A DNA stretch of 64,000 nucleotides from Photobacterium damselae (GTDB taxonomy: Bacteria > Pseudomonadota > Gammaproteobacteria > Enterobacterales > Vibrionaceae). The notes under the pieces were generated by a model that was not told where the DNA came from, did no database searches, and saw only the letters and a program-made list of their open reading frames with translations. This document shows, piece after piece, positions 41,278 to 50,154 of this stretch (position 1 is the first letter of the stretch; each line of letters begins with the position of its first letter). A program made the translations under genes and the position numbers. Location: assembly GCF_003026815.1 (NCBI RefSeq), contig NZ_PYOG01000013.1, positions 1 to 64,000 on the forward strand. Reading direction: 5' to 3'.

Positions 41278-42160
41278 TATCACAGCAGGCACTCTAGCCG
41301 ATAAAAATACCAAAACTCACGTAAATCTAGTCGATGATGTCGATGCGTACGAAGATACTACACCACGTAAAGTGATCACGAAAAAAGATCTTTGGATCTG
41401 TGCTATTCGCGGCCTATTTATGGAAGGTAACTTTAACTTTGAACGTATGCAGGCTGGTGGTTTTGCTTACTCTATCGTTCCGGCGTTAAAGAAAATTCAC
41501 GGTGATAATAAGCGTGATTTTGCAAAGTCTCTTAAGAACCATCTTCAGTTTTTTAATGCAAGTCCAAAGCTGTTTACTTTCTTGCTTGGTACGGCCATTG
41601 CGATGGAAGAGAACAAAGAGAAGCCATCAACTGTTAACGTAATGAAAGTTGCGGGTATGGGACCAACGGGTGGTATCGGTGATGCTATCGACCACATGAC
41701 GCTAATGCCATTAACACTTGCTTTGGGTGCTTCTATTGCGATGGAAGGCTCAATTGCCGGCCCGTTTGTGTTCTTCTTCTTATACCAAATTGTTCACTTT
41801 GCTGTTTATTTCGGTTTGATGTTCATGGGCTATAAAGCGGGTACCGCAGCCATGGTTAACATGAGCGAAGCTACGGAGAAGTTAGCAAAAGCTGCCAACA
41901 TTATGGGTATCTTTGTTATCGGTGCGCTCTCGGCCACCTTTATTAAGGTGCAGACAACCGCCTCCATTGAATTGGGGGGCAAGGTGGTAGAACTACAAAG
42001 TGCTCTGTTTGACAAGATTATGCCAAACCTTTTACCACTGGCGCTTGTGTTCTTTATGTTCAAGATGGTGAAAGGAACAGGGTTCTGGGCTAAGCCACCT
42101 GTACTTATCTTCTCAACACTTGCTGCAGGTGTTGTCGGTCACCTACTCGGTATTTTATAA
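41267..42160 (+). CDS. agaE: PTS mannose/sorbose-family EIID
   Basis: 297 residues. The start is set at 41267 (MASDITAGTLAD), preceded by GAGG; the longer frame at 41225 runs deep into EIIC. Diagnostic EIID motifs: NFERMQAGGFAYSIVPAL, FFNASPKLFTFLLGTAIAMEE, GPTGGIGDAIDHMTL. Together with EIIC it makes the membrane complex. A hairpin lies between this gene and EIIA. Confidence 0.88.
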   Translation: MASDITAGTLADKNTKTHVNLVDDVDAYEDTTPRKVITKKDLWICAIRGLFMEGNFNFERMQAGGFAYSIVPALKKIHGDNKRDFAKSLKNHLQFFNASPKLFTFLLGTAIAMEENKEKPSTVNVMKVAGMGPTGGIGDAIDHMTLMPLTLALGASIAMEGSIAGPFVFFFLYQIVHFAVYFGLMFMGYKAGTAAMVNMSEATEKLAKAANIMGIFVIGALSATFIKVQTTASIELGGKVVELQSALFDKIMPNLLPLALVFFMFKMVKGTGFWAKPPVLIFSTLAAGVVGHLLGIL

Positions 42161-42170
42161 GCTCTCATCA

Positions 42171-42200
42171 AGTTAGGGAGTACTTGCTCCCTAACTTTCT
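42171..42200 (+). terminator. Intra-operon hairpin between EIID and EIIA
   Basis: Perfect 10-base stem AGTTAGGGAG / CTCCCTAACT with 6-base loop, followed by TTTCT. It is weak as terminator but may attenuate or protect the upstream message. Confidence 0.55.
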
Positions 42201-42220
42201 GCAATACAAGGATTGAAATC

Positions 42221-42664
42221 ATGATTGGAATCGTCGTATCTGGCCATATTCATTTTGCTTCTGGCGTTGCTTCTGCTGTGCGTGCTATCGCTGGAGAGCA
42301 AGAGCAAATGTGTTATGTCGACTTTGTAGAAACCATGTCAACCGATGAGTTAGAACTTGCCTTAAGACAAGCGGCTCAAGAAGTAGATTCTGGTGATGGT
42401 GTGCTGTTTTTAACGGATATCCCTGGAGGCTCTCCTGCTAATCGCGCTCTAGCTATATTGATGGATACACCTAATGTTGAGCTTATTGGTGGAGCTAACT
42501 TACCGATGATTGCGAATGCTGCGTTTGAACGTGATGGGGTTGAGCTGAAAGAGTTAGTTGAAATATTGCTAGAAATTGGCGGCTCTTGTATGCAAGACAT
42601 GCGTAAGCAACTTGAAATGATGATGGCTCCAGAGCCTGAAGTTGAATGTGAAGATGGTTTGTAA
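42221..42664 (+). CDS. agaF: PTS mannose/sorbose-family EIIA
   Basis: 147 residues. Phospho-His is His9 in VVSGHIHFASG; the second signature LFLTDIPGGSPAN is present. It accepts phosphate from HPr and passes it to EIIB. The downstream deacetylase gene starts 1 base after the stop. Confidence 0.87.
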   Translation: MIGIVVSGHIHFASGVASAVRAIAGEQEQMCYVDFVETMSTDELELALRQAAQEVDSGDGVLFLTDIPGGSPANRALAILMDTPNVELIGGANLPMIANAAFERDGVELKELVEILLEIGGSCMQDMRKQLEMMMAPEPEVECEDGL

Positions 42665-42665
42665 T

Positions 42666-43820
42666 ATGCGTTTTGCTCTTCATCCCCAACGAATTTTTAC
42701 AGCAACAGGTATTGAAACAGATCGTTATGTGATTGTTGCTGGCGGTGAGATTGAACAGATCACCGTAGAGCGTCCAGTCGATTGTGATGTGATAGAGCTT
42801 GATAATCAGACCTTACTGCCAGGATTGATTGATATTCATATTCACGGACGAGCAGGTTCTGATGTAATGGATGCAACAGAAGCGGCTTTGCAAACCATTA
42901 GTGACGCACTACCTCAAACTGGGGTTGTTGCATGGGTTGGAACAACGGTAACTGCACCTTGGCAAGATATTTTAGCCGCGTTAGAACAAGTTCGAGATTT
43001 TACCACAGGTTCTCATTCTGGGGCACAGTTGCTTGGTAGCTTTTTAGAAGGGCCATATTTTACAGAAGCGTATCGAGGCTCTCATCCAACAACCTATTTA
43101 AAAGCACCAACTATTGCTGAGTTAACCGAACTGCAGCAGGTTGCGGGTCAATCTTTGCTTCGTGTTGCCCTTGCTCCTGAATATGACGGCGCGATGTCTG
43201 CCATTGATTGGTTAACCGAACGAGGCATCAAAACTTCTGTTGCGCATACTAGTGCTAACTTTGAGCAAGTAACACAAGCTTATCAAGCCGGTGCTGACTG
43301 CGGTGTTCATCTGTTTAATGGCATGTTGGGATTGCACCATCGTGAACCGGGTTGCTGTGGTGCGGTGTTATATCACGACATGTTAGCAGAACTGATTGCA
43401 GACGGTATTCATGTTCATCCTGTGATGATGCAATTAGCCTATCGGATGAAAGGGTACCAAAAGCTGGCGTTAATAACCGATTGTATGCGTGCTGGTGGAT
43501 TAAGTGATGGTGAATACTTACTTGGTGCACAAATGATTCAAGTCAAACAAGGTGAAGCGCGCACTCAAGATGGGTCACTTGCAGGCAGTACATGCAGTTT
43601 AGATCAAGCATTGCGTAACATGATCTTTAGCGTTGGTGTCAATGAGTGGGAAGCGGTTCAAATGGCCAGTCTTGTCCCTGCTCAATATATCAATAAAGCG
43701 TCGGAATTAGGTTCGATTGCAGTGGGTAAACGTGCTTCATTTGCAGTCGTAGATAGTGATTTTGTTATTCAAAGTACCATGATTGATGGTCAATGGGCAT
43801 TTAAGCGTAATGCTTACTAA
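42666..43820 (+). CDS. agaA: N-acetylgalactosamine/glucosamine-6-phosphate deacetylase
   Basis: 384 residues, amidohydrolase fold. The start at 42666 (MRFALHPQ) is chosen because upstream codons overlap EIIA. Metal site and catalysis: IHIHGRAGSD, EGPYF, VAHTSAN, HLFNGM and ITDCM. NagA and AgaA cannot be told apart by eye; the AgaS/AgaZ context favours AgaA. It removes acetyl from the 6-phosphorylated amino sugar before AgaS. Confidence 0.88.
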   Translation: MRFALHPQRIFTATGIETDRYVIVAGGEIEQITVERPVDCDVIELDNQTLLPGLIDIHIHGRAGSDVMDATEAALQTISDALPQTGVVAWVGTTVTAPWQDILAALEQVRDFTTGSHSGAQLLGSFLEGPYFTEAYRGSHPTTYLKAPTIAELTELQQVAGQSLLRVALAPEYDGAMSAIDWLTERGIKTSVAHTSANFEQVTQAYQAGADCGVHLFNGMLGLHHREPGCCGAVLYHDMLAELIADGIHVHPVMMQLAYRMKGYQKLALITDCMRAGGLSDGEYLLGAQMIQVKQGEARTQDGSLAGSTCSLDQALRNMIFSVGVNEWEAVQMASLVPAQYINKASELGSIAVGKRASFAVVDSDFVIQSTMIDGQWAFKRNAY

Positions 43821-43852
43821 TGTGCCTGAAAAACGTATTTTAGAGGTTAAAC

Positions 43853-44683
43853 ATGGAAATTCGTCAACCAATACATAGTGCACATGCAAAGCAACTTGAT
43901 ACTGCTGGTTTGCGTGAACAATTTTTGATTGAAGATCTGTTTCAAGCAGGTCAGATCAATTTAACCTACAGCCATATTGACCGTATTATTGTGGGCGCTG
44001 CGGTACCAACAGAGACTGCTATTGCCTTCGAAGGTGGCAAAGAGATCGGGGTGGATTTCTTTCTTCAGCGTCGTGAGTTGGGCATAATCAATATTGGTGA
44101 GCCAGGTTTAGTGGTTGTTGATGGCCAAACTTATGAAATTGGTGCACGAGAAGCCATTTATGTCGGAATGGGCGCACAAGATATTCGTTTTGAAAGTGTG
44201 AGTGCAGAACAACCTGCGCGCTTTTACTTGAACTGTGCCCCAGCTCATCACGCTTATCCAACTCGTAAAATTACCCGTGAAGATGCTGCTCCTGAAACCT
44301 TAGGTAATCAAGAGAACTGTAACGTTCGCACCATCTACAAATATCTTCATCCAGCAGTACTTCCAACTTGTCAGCTGCTAATGGGGATGACGGAACTTGC
44401 CCCTGGTAGTTTATGGAATACGATGCCGTGTCATACCCATGAACGCCGTATGGAAGTGTACCTTTATTTTGATATGAACCAAGATAATGTGGTGTTCCAC
44501 TATATGGGTGAACCACAAGAGACTCGTCACTTAGTTGTGCGCAATGAACAAGCTGTGATCAGTCCTAGTTGGTCAATTCACTCAGGTGTAGGTACTGCTG
44601 CTTATACCTTTATCTGGGGCATGGTTGGTGAAAATCAAACGTTCCACGACATGGACCACGTAGCGATGAGCGATCTGAAATAA
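43853..44683 (+). CDS. kduI: 5-keto-4-deoxyuronate isomerase
   Basis: 276 residues, cupin-fold KduI. The metal-binding cluster is visible in [12 protein letters not shown] (His, His, Glu) and the later IHSGVG. It isomerises 4-deoxy-L-threo-5-hexosulose uronate, the open form of the unsaturated uronate freed by the GH105 enzyme, to 3-deoxy-D-glycero-2,5-hexodiulosonate. Followed by kduD. Confidence 0.93.
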   Translation: MEIRQPIHSAHAKQLDTAGLREQFLIEDLFQAGQINLTYSHIDRIIVGAAVPTETAIAFEGGKEIGVDFFLQRRELGIINIGEPGLVVVDGQTYEIGAREAIYVGMGAQDIRFESVSAEQPARFYLNCAPAHHAYPTRKITREDAAPETLGNQENCNVRTIYKYLHPAVLPTCQLLMGMTELAPGSLWNTMPCHTHERRMEVYLYFDMNQDNVVFHYMGEPQETRHLVVRNEQAVISPSWSIHSGVGTAAYTFIWGMVGENQTFHDMDHVAMSDLK

Positions 44684-44722
44684 ATTCAGCTTCGCCACTC
44701 TTCTTTTTATTAACTCATTTTT

Positions 44723-44766
44723 AGATAGCCAAGTGATTACGGTGACTTGGACGGGCTTGGCTATCT
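44723..44766 (+). repeat. Hairpin between kduI and kduD
   Basis: Perfect 11-base arms AGATAGCCAAG / CTTGGCTATCT around a GTGATTACGGTGACTTGGAC-type loop. No T-run, so it may be a processing or stabilising element and not a stop. Confidence 0.55.
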
Positions 44767-44782
44767 CTATTAAGGACAAAAT

Positions 44783-45541
44783 ATGAATAATCTATTTGAT
44801 TTAACAGGAAAAGTTGCCATCGTTACTGGGTGTAATACGGGTTTAGGTCAAGGTATGGCTTTAGGACTTGCAAAAGCGGGTGCAGATATTGTTGGTGTAG
44901 GTCATCAAGCCGCACCGGAAACGCAACAGCAAGTGGAAGCAATGGGTCGTAAATTTCATTACATTACCGCCAATCTAATGGCCCAAGATCATTTAGAGCA
45001 AATTGTCGCTGAAGCCGTTGAAGTCATGGGACATGTGGATGTACTGGTTAATAACGCAGGCATTATCCGTCGCCAAGATATTTTAGAGTTTTCTGAGCAA
45101 GATTGGGATGATGTGATCAACATTAACCAAAAGACCCTATTTTTCCTTTCTCAAGCGGTGGCTAAGCAGTTTGTTAAGCAAGGTAACGGTGGCAAGATCA
45201 TCAATATTGCTTCTATGCTCTCTTATCAAGGTGGTATCCGAGTGCCATCTTATACTGCAAGTAAATCGGCTGTCATGGGTCTGACACGAGCTCTTGCTAC
45301 AGAGCTTGCTGAGCATAATATCAATGTGAATGCGATTGCTCCTGGATATATGGCAACCGATAACACCGCAGCGCTTCGTGCTGATGAAGCTCGTAATGCT
45401 GCTATTTTAGAGCGTATTCCAGCTAATCGTTGGGGCTTGCCGTCTGATCTTGAAGGTCCAGCTGTCTTTTTAGCTTCTAGCGCCAGTGATTATGTAAATG
45501 GTTACACAATTGCCGTTGATGGTGGTTGGTTAGCCCGCTAA
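44783..45541 (+). CDS. kduD: 2-deoxy-D-gluconate/diketogluconate dehydrogenase KduD
   Basis: 252 residues, short-chain dehydrogenase. Cofactor loop TGCNTGLGQG, NNAG, catalytic Ser, and Tyr-x3-Lys as YTASK are intact. It reduces the product of KduI to 2-keto-3-deoxygluconate. It needs KdgK and KdgA, not seen in this window, to finish the branch. Confidence 0.92.
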   Translation: MNNLFDLTGKVAIVTGCNTGLGQGMALGLAKAGADIVGVGHQAAPETQQQVEAMGRKFHYITANLMAQDHLEQIVAEAVEVMGHVDVLVNNAGIIRRQDILEFSEQDWDDVININQKTLFFLSQAVAKQFVKQGNGGKIINIASMLSYQGGIRVPSYTASKSAVMGLTRALATELAEHNINVNAIAPGYMATDNTAALRADEARNAAILERIPANRWGLPSDLEGPAVFLASSASDYVNGYTIAVDGGWLAR

Positions 45542-45558
45542 TTTAAGGAGAATGTGTC

Positions 45559-46602
45559 ATGGAAGCAAAAGCAAATATTCTCACTGTAATGAAGCAAGTC
45601 TACCAATATCAAGCGCAAAATCAGACTCGCAGTGTGGTGCGCCGTAGTGGTAAAACCCGTTTTATTAAAGATACCGACTGGGAACGCGGCGTTTTTTGGT
45701 CATGCGTAGCCGCAGCTTGGCAGGCAACTGACGATAATGACTATTTAGATGGGGTGATGAACTACACCTTACATACTGGTTTTCGACCAGGCCCAAATGG
45801 TCGTTTTGCCGATGATCATATTTGCTGTCAGGCCTATTTAGATGTTTATCCACTGATTAATAAAGAAGAAGCGCTTGAGCCGACCATTAAGGCTCTAGAT
45901 CTTATGGTGAATGAGCCACAACCTGGCCGTCAAGATTGGTGGTGGTGCGACTCTTTATTTATGGCTCCTCCAAGTTTTGCCGCTCTGTCGCAAGCAACAG
46001 GTGACAGTAAATATTTAACATATATGAATACAGCATTTTGGGATGCGGTTGAGCATTTAAAAGATCCTGAAACGGGTCTGTTCTACCGTGACCATCGCTA
46101 TATCCCTGATGGTAATGGCAGTGAATTGCGTGAAGCCAATGGAGAAAAAGTATTCTGGAGTCGTGGAATTGGTTGGGTATTAGCAGCAGTTCCTCGTTTA
46201 ATGGCTCGTATGCCAGAAGACTTTGCTGATAAACCACGTTATTTAACCTTATTTACCGAGCTTGCAGCAGAAGTCATTAAGTATCAACAAGAAGATGGTT
46301 TCTGGCGTACCAGCTTATTGGATCCACAAAACTATCCAGCAAAAGAGAGTAGCGCAACGGCCCTATTTTGTTACGGTTTAGCATGGGGAGTTCGTACTGG
46401 CTTGTTAGATGAAGCGACTTACTTACCTGTTGTCGAAAAAGCGTGGGCAGCATTGGGTGAGTGTATTCATGATAATGGCATGATTGGTTGGGTTCAGCTA
46501 CCTGCATTTAATCCGCGTGATGTGCAGTTTGAACACAATATCGATTATGGCGCTGGTGCGTTCTTATTAGCCGGTACCGAAGTGCTCCATCTTGCAAAAT
46601 AA
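45559..46602 (+). CDS. GH105 unsaturated uronyl hydrolase
   Basis: 347 residues, no signal peptide, so cytoplasmic. The (alpha/alpha)6 pattern with FADDHICCQAYLD (Asp85/86), WWWCDSLFMAPP (Asp131) and FWSRGIGWV matches GH105 (YteR/YesR-like) better than GH88. It hydrates and splits the 4,5-unsaturated uronic acid from lyase products such as unsaturated chondroitin disaccharides. It starts 17 bases after kduD. In similar GAG loci the PTS brings in the disaccharide, so this enzyme is the first intracellular step. Substrate preference is inferred from neighbours. Confidence 0.85.
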   Translation: MEAKANILTVMKQVYQYQAQNQTRSVVRRSGKTRFIKDTDWERGVFWSCVAAAWQATDDNDYLDGVMNYTLHTGFRPGPNGRFADDHICCQAYLDVYPLINKEEALEPTIKALDLMVNEPQPGRQDWWWCDSLFMAPPSFAALSQATGDSKYLTYMNTAFWDAVEHLKDPETGLFYRDHRYIPDGNGSELREANGEKVFWSRGIGWVLAAVPRLMARMPEDFADKPRYLTLFTELAAEVIKYQQEDGFWRTSLLDPQNYPAKESSATALFCYGLAWGVRTGLLDEATYLPVVEKAWAALGECIHDNGMIGWVQLPAFNPRDVQFEHNIDYGAGAFLLAGTEVLHLAK

Positions 46603-46610
46603 ATAGATAT

Positions 46611-46643
46611 GAATAGCTGGCTTCGGTCAGCTATTTTTTTGCT
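46611..46643 (+). terminator. Terminator after the GH105 gene
   Basis: AATAGCTG / CAGCTATT stem with T7. Confidence 0.88.
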
Positions 46644-46670
46644 TTACGTTTTTCATATAAGGACATAACA

Positions 46671-47390
46671 ATGAAATTGGCTCTACTAACGACACTGGCT
46701 GCTGCGACCTTATTTTCTGCAGCAACATACGCATCTGATAATAATAAAACCTATAGCGTGAACTTTACCGATAAAGCGCCAGTTATTGATGGGCAGCTTG
46801 ATACCAATATTTGGGATAAGGCAGAAAACTTAACAGATTTCACTTTCCCTTGGCGTAAAGTGGTACCACCGAAAACTGAATTTAAAGCATTATGGGATCA
46901 AGATGCGCTGTATTTTATCTATACAGTCACAGATAAAAATGTCGCAATAGGAACAGATCCTGAGCGTGCCATTTTAGACTCGGACCGTGTTGAGATCTTC
47001 TTAGCCAAAGATACCGCGTTATCACACTATTACACGATGGAAATTGATCCGAAAGGGCGTGTTTTTAGTGCAAAAGCGAGCTTTGATATGAAAACCCAAA
47101 AGCGAGCATCTTTAGATAGTCAGTGGCGCTGGCCTGGACTTGAAACAAAAGCAGTATTGACTGATATGGGCTACCAAGTTGAGGGTAAGTTACCGTTGGC
47201 TACGCTATCCCAACTTGAATTGTGGCAAGATAAATCTCAAAGTGAACTACTATGTGCATTAATGCGCGCTGAGTTTACTCAACAAGATGGCCAATTAGAT
47301 ATGGGATGGATGACATGGGTGGATCCTAAGACACCAAAACCAAATTTCCATAACCCACAGACATTTGGTTCTTGTAAGCTAGTGAAATAA
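46671..47390 (+). CDS. Secreted CBM9-like carbohydrate-binding protein
   Basis: 239 residues with signal peptide ending ATYA-S. The mature part follows the CBM9-like fold (APVIDGQLDTNIWDKAE, LYFIYTVTDKNV, SDRVEIFL, YYTMEIDPKGRV). It lacks any catalytic domain. It could help hold sulfated polysaccharide or oligosaccharide at the cell surface or in the periplasm. It stands at the end of the operon behind the GH105 terminator, with its own AAGGA site, and is followed by a strong terminator. Confidence 0.78.
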   Translation: MKLALLTTLAAATLFSAATYASDNNKTYSVNFTDKAPVIDGQLDTNIWDKAENLTDFTFPWRKVVPPKTEFKALWDQDALYFIYTVTDKNVAIGTDPERAILDSDRVEIFLAKDTALSHYYTMEIDPKGRVFSAKASFDMKTQKRASLDSQWRWPGLETKAVLTDMGYQVEGKLPLATLSQLELWQDKSQSELLCALMRAEFTQQDGQLDMGWMTWVDPKTPKPNFHNPQTFGSCKLVK

Positions 47391-47395
47391 TGATA

Positions 47396-47438
47396 TGGCT
47401 TACTTGTTTATCGTACTGATAAATAAGTAAGCCTTTTT
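47396..47438 (+). terminator. Terminator of the CBM9-like gene
   Basis: GGCTTACTT / AAGTAAGCC stem extended by pairing of TTTATC / GATAAA, then T5. Confidence 0.9.
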
Positions 47439-47443
47439 ACTAT

Positions 47444-48121
47444 TTAGTTTGTTATCTTAAATAATTGAGATGAAGGGTCATCTGTTCCAAAGAGTTTTGT
47501 CGAACATTTCTTCGTTGCGTTGTTGCAAACAAAATCTGCATCCATTTCGCCTGCGGCAATAGAGGCCATCATCGTTGGGTATGGAACACCATCGGTCCAA
47601 ATACCGGCAAGTCCTGCAGTTACTGGTAAATAATCTATCTTTTCTTGACTCTCAAAGCTGAAACTAACGATGGTTTCTGCTGATTTCCCATCAAAACTAA
47701 CATCATCAATATTTGCTTTTATGGTGTGACCCAAAATATCCATAGGTACCATTGGCAAGGTATGAGCTAAGTAATCGGTTAATTCTGATGGTTGTTCAGC
47801 AAAGCGATTAAATGCTTCAAGACTAATAGGCATCTTAAATGGGCCAACAGTTAATGTTGCTGTCTTTGGCTCAACCTGTTGTGTCGAAAACTGTGAATTT
47901 ACAATTGGCTTAACGTGTAGCTTCACTTCATATTGTTCACCTGATTGTCTTGCATACTCATAATTAACATCCCAATGGTCTCGGCCCGCAGCTTTGGTCA
48001 TTCGAACTTGTTCAACATTGCCATAGTTTAGAATGTCAAAATCTTGCTCTGTAATACCATTAGCACTAAAAGCTGATTGCGAAATAATCGCGAGAATAAA
48101 TGCAATAGATGTTCTTTTCAT
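47444..48121 (-). CDS. Exported protein of unknown function
   Basis: 225 residues with signal peptide ending SAFS-A. Two Cys near the C terminus (FVCNNATKKCSTK) suggest a disulfide. No family is recognised. It stands on the minus strand among the locus but with no evident link to it; the next gene on this strand codes for a small membrane protein. Confidence 0.6.
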   Translation of the reverse strand: MKRTSIAFILAIISQSAFSANGITEQDFDILNYGNVEQVRMTKAAGRDHWDVNYEYARQSGEQYEVKLHVKPIVNSQFSTQQVEPKTATLTVGPFKMPISLEAFNRFAEQPSELTDYLAHTLPMVPMDILGHTIKANIDDVSFDGKSAETIVSFSFESQEKIDYLPVTAGLAGIWTDGVPYPTMMASIAAGEMDADFVCNNATKKCSTKLFGTDDPSSQLFKITN

Positions 48122-48197
48122 TGTTATAGATACCTCGTATTAAAGAACTAAGTGTATCTAATATTTCAGAGAACAATAATGGCATTGTCTGGTTTTT

Positions 48198-48569
48198 TTA
48201 ACCATCATGATGCTGAATAGTTATAATGGTCTTGGCATACAAATAAGCCGAAATCCAACCCCATAGAACAACATTCACCACAAAGGCCTTTATAAGGTTA
48301 ATTTCTGTTATTGGTATAGATTGAAAGACAGAGAATGTACATAGACTAGCGAGCAGTCCAACAAAGGTTCCTTTGATATACCATGTCTGTTTAAACCAAG
48401 GTAGGAGATAAAGTAAAGCCCATAGGCCACCCCAAAATACTTGTTTATAAATGAATATATGGTCTGGTGATGGTAATCCTTGTAGTGGGTTTATGAGATA
48501 AATAGCGATAGCATTGGCCACGCTTCCTACAAATCCAGCTCCTAAAGCGAGGGTAATGCGTTTTATCAT
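48198..48569 (-). CDS. Small membrane protein of unknown function
   Basis: 123 residues with about four hydrophobic segments (LALGAGFVGSVANAIAIYL, VFWGGLWALLYLLPWF, GTFVGLLASLCTFSVF, AFVVNVVLWGWISAYLY). No family is recognised. On the same strand as the exported protein and possibly co-transcribed with it. Confidence 0.6.
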   Translation of the reverse strand: MIKRITLALGAGFVGSVANAIAIYLINPLQGLPSPDHIFIYKQVFWGGLWALLYLLPWFKQTWYIKGTFVGLLASLCTFSVFQSIPITEINLIKAFVVNVVLWGWISAYLYAKTIITIQHHDG

Positions 48570-48637
48570 AAATTATTTTCCATTGGTTAAATACTCTATC
48601 TAAGTAATAACCGCTTAGTTAGAAAATAATTTCACAC

Positions 48638-48964
48638 TTAAGATTCGAGCTCATCGAGATATTGTTTTAATCCCTCTCTGTTAATAATGACTAATTCTCC
48701 ATTTTTTTGCTTGGTTACAAGCCCTTGTTCAATTAGCCTTTTTAAGGTACGACGATAAACTCTACTTGATGTACCAAAGCGCTCGGCTTCTTGATCGATT
48801 CGATTAAAACGACCTAGCATTTGAGTATTATCTTTGTGGTGCAGAAGGTCATACGCAATATTGTAAAAGGCATATAACGTCAAGGGGAGGACATATGTCC
48901 TATTCAAAGAGAGGCAGATCATAGTTTGGGGAATAATGGATATAAACCAAAAGCAACCTGCCAA
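48638..48964 (-). pseudogene. Winged-helix (Crp/Fnr-type) regulator fragment
   Basis: Up to 108 residues. The last ~65 carry a Crp-type winged helix (RIDQEAERFGTSSRVYRRTLKRLIEQGLVTKQKNGELVI). The cyclic-nucleotide or Fe-S sensor domain expected in front is absent, and the apparent start is a weak TTG. It is likely an N-terminally truncated remnant; a stand-alone DNA-binding protein is the alternative. Confidence 0.45.
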
Positions 48965-49017
48965 CTATTATCCAACATTGCATTGAAAGTGGCAGATTGC
49001 GTACAAATTAATTCAAC

Positions 49018-49671
49018 TCAATTTGACTCGGTGTTATTTCTATTCAAATCAGTAAACGTCGTAATATTTTCTTTAGACTCAAGCCATGCTCGGTTCGCAT
49101 CACCTGCAATAATGGCATCAACAATACCATTATGACTGATGCCACTTTGTGAGAGATCATAATCATGGTGAGTTAGCTTAATGTAACTCTTTAGCTGATT
49201 TGAAATTTGTTCATATATCTTAATGAATTTATTGCTTTTACTGATTTCAACGACCTTACGATGAAACTCAAAATCCTTTTCACATACCGCAATAATATCT
49301 AATGAATCATTGAGACAGAATTGGCAGAAATCCTGATAGATACGGCTTAATTCTTTCTTATCTTCTTCTGTTGCTCGCTCCGCAGCCATAACCGCGGCTT
49401 GTGATTCAATAGCAACTCGTAAATTGTACAGTTCCCATAAATCATCTTGCGATAGGGTAAAGACATGCCAGCCTACATAAGGTTTCTGAACCACTAACCC
49501 TTCATGTGACAATGAGTTTAATGCCATGCGAACCGTACTGCGTGACAGCTCAAGATCTTTTGATAGCGTACTTTCGACAATCTTTTCGCCCATCGCTAAC
49601 TGACCAGAAACGATCATATTTCTAATAAATTCAGTCGCTTGCTCTTCTAAACTCTGCTTATTGATCTTCAT
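49018..49671 (-). CDS. GntR-family regulator, FadR/FCD subfamily
   Basis: 217 residues. N-terminal winged helix (LSKDLELSRSTVRMALNSLSHEGLV) followed by the helical FCD sensor domain (NLRVAIESQAAVMAAE, then conserved Asp/His positions). Ribosome site AGGGAA. It is divergent from the uxaA-like operon, whose promoter region contains a matching operator, so it very probably controls that operon in response to a sugar acid or related acid. Confidence 0.87.
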   Translation of the reverse strand: MKINKQSLEEQATEFIRNMIVSGQLAMGEKIVESTLSKDLELSRSTVRMALNSLSHEGLVVQKPYVGWHVFTLSQDDLWELYNLRVAIESQAAVMAAERATEEDKKELSRIYQDFCQFCLNDSLDIIAVCEKDFEFHRKVVEISKSNKFIKIYEQISNQLKSYIKLTHHDYDLSQSGISHNGIVDAIIAGDANRAWLESKENITTFTDLNRNNTESN

Positions 49672-49774
49672 TTCCCTGACTCGCTTTAGTGCAAGTTTTT
49701 AAGTTGTTGAAAAATATAACACAAACTTGTGAAGCTTGTCATATTTTGTATTCTGTAGATCTGTATACTGCCGA

Positions 49775-49785
49775 TTGTCGGACAA
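49775..49785. promoter_or_regulatory. FadR-subfamily operator candidate
   Basis: TTGTCGGACAA is an exact fit to the TNGTNNNACNA pattern of FadR-type GntR regulators. It lies between the GntR gene and its divergent operon. Confidence 0.55.
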
Positions 49786-49824
49786 TAGACAATTAACTAG
49801 TAACGATAAACCGAGAATATAACA

Positions 49825-50154
49825 ATGAAAGCAATAAAACTTTCTCCTGCCGATAATGTGGCAACACTGCTTGGCGACGTGGCAAAAAATGAGTGGGTGG
49901 AAATTATTTCCGCTGATAATGAAGTTATTGCTGAGATTAAAGCTCTGCAAAAAATCCCCTTCGGTAACAAGATTGCATTGTGTGATATCGCTCATGCAGA
50001 ACATATTAACAAGTGTGGTCATTCGATTGGTAAGTCAATTATTGAGATTCCATTAGGACAGCTTGTTCATGTGCAAAATGTTCGTAGTGAACGTTTAGAT
50101 ATTCCGGAATCCATTATCGAAGAAATCATTAAACAAATGGGGATTGAGCAATAA
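49825..50154 (+). CDS. SAF-domain subunit of a split UxaA/SuyAB-type lyase
   Basis: 109 residues corresponding to the N-terminal SAF part of altronate dehydratase or to the small subunit SuyA. Its stop codon overlaps the start of the next gene, which supplies the catalytic body. Split subunits occur in sulfolactate sulfo-lyase (SuyAB) and some sugar-acid dehydratases; which applies is not readable. Confidence 0.75.
   Translation: MKAIKLSPADNVATLLGDVAKNEWVEIISADNEVIAEIKALQKIPFGNKIALCDIAHAEHINKCGHSIGKSIIEIPLGQLVHVQNVRSERLDIPESIIEEIIKQMGIEQ

Noticed and set aside
48638-48964. Complete small DNA-binding regulator
   Set aside because: The first ~35 residues do not look like a natural N terminus and the start is a weak TTG; a truncated Crp/Fnr-type remnant is more likely.
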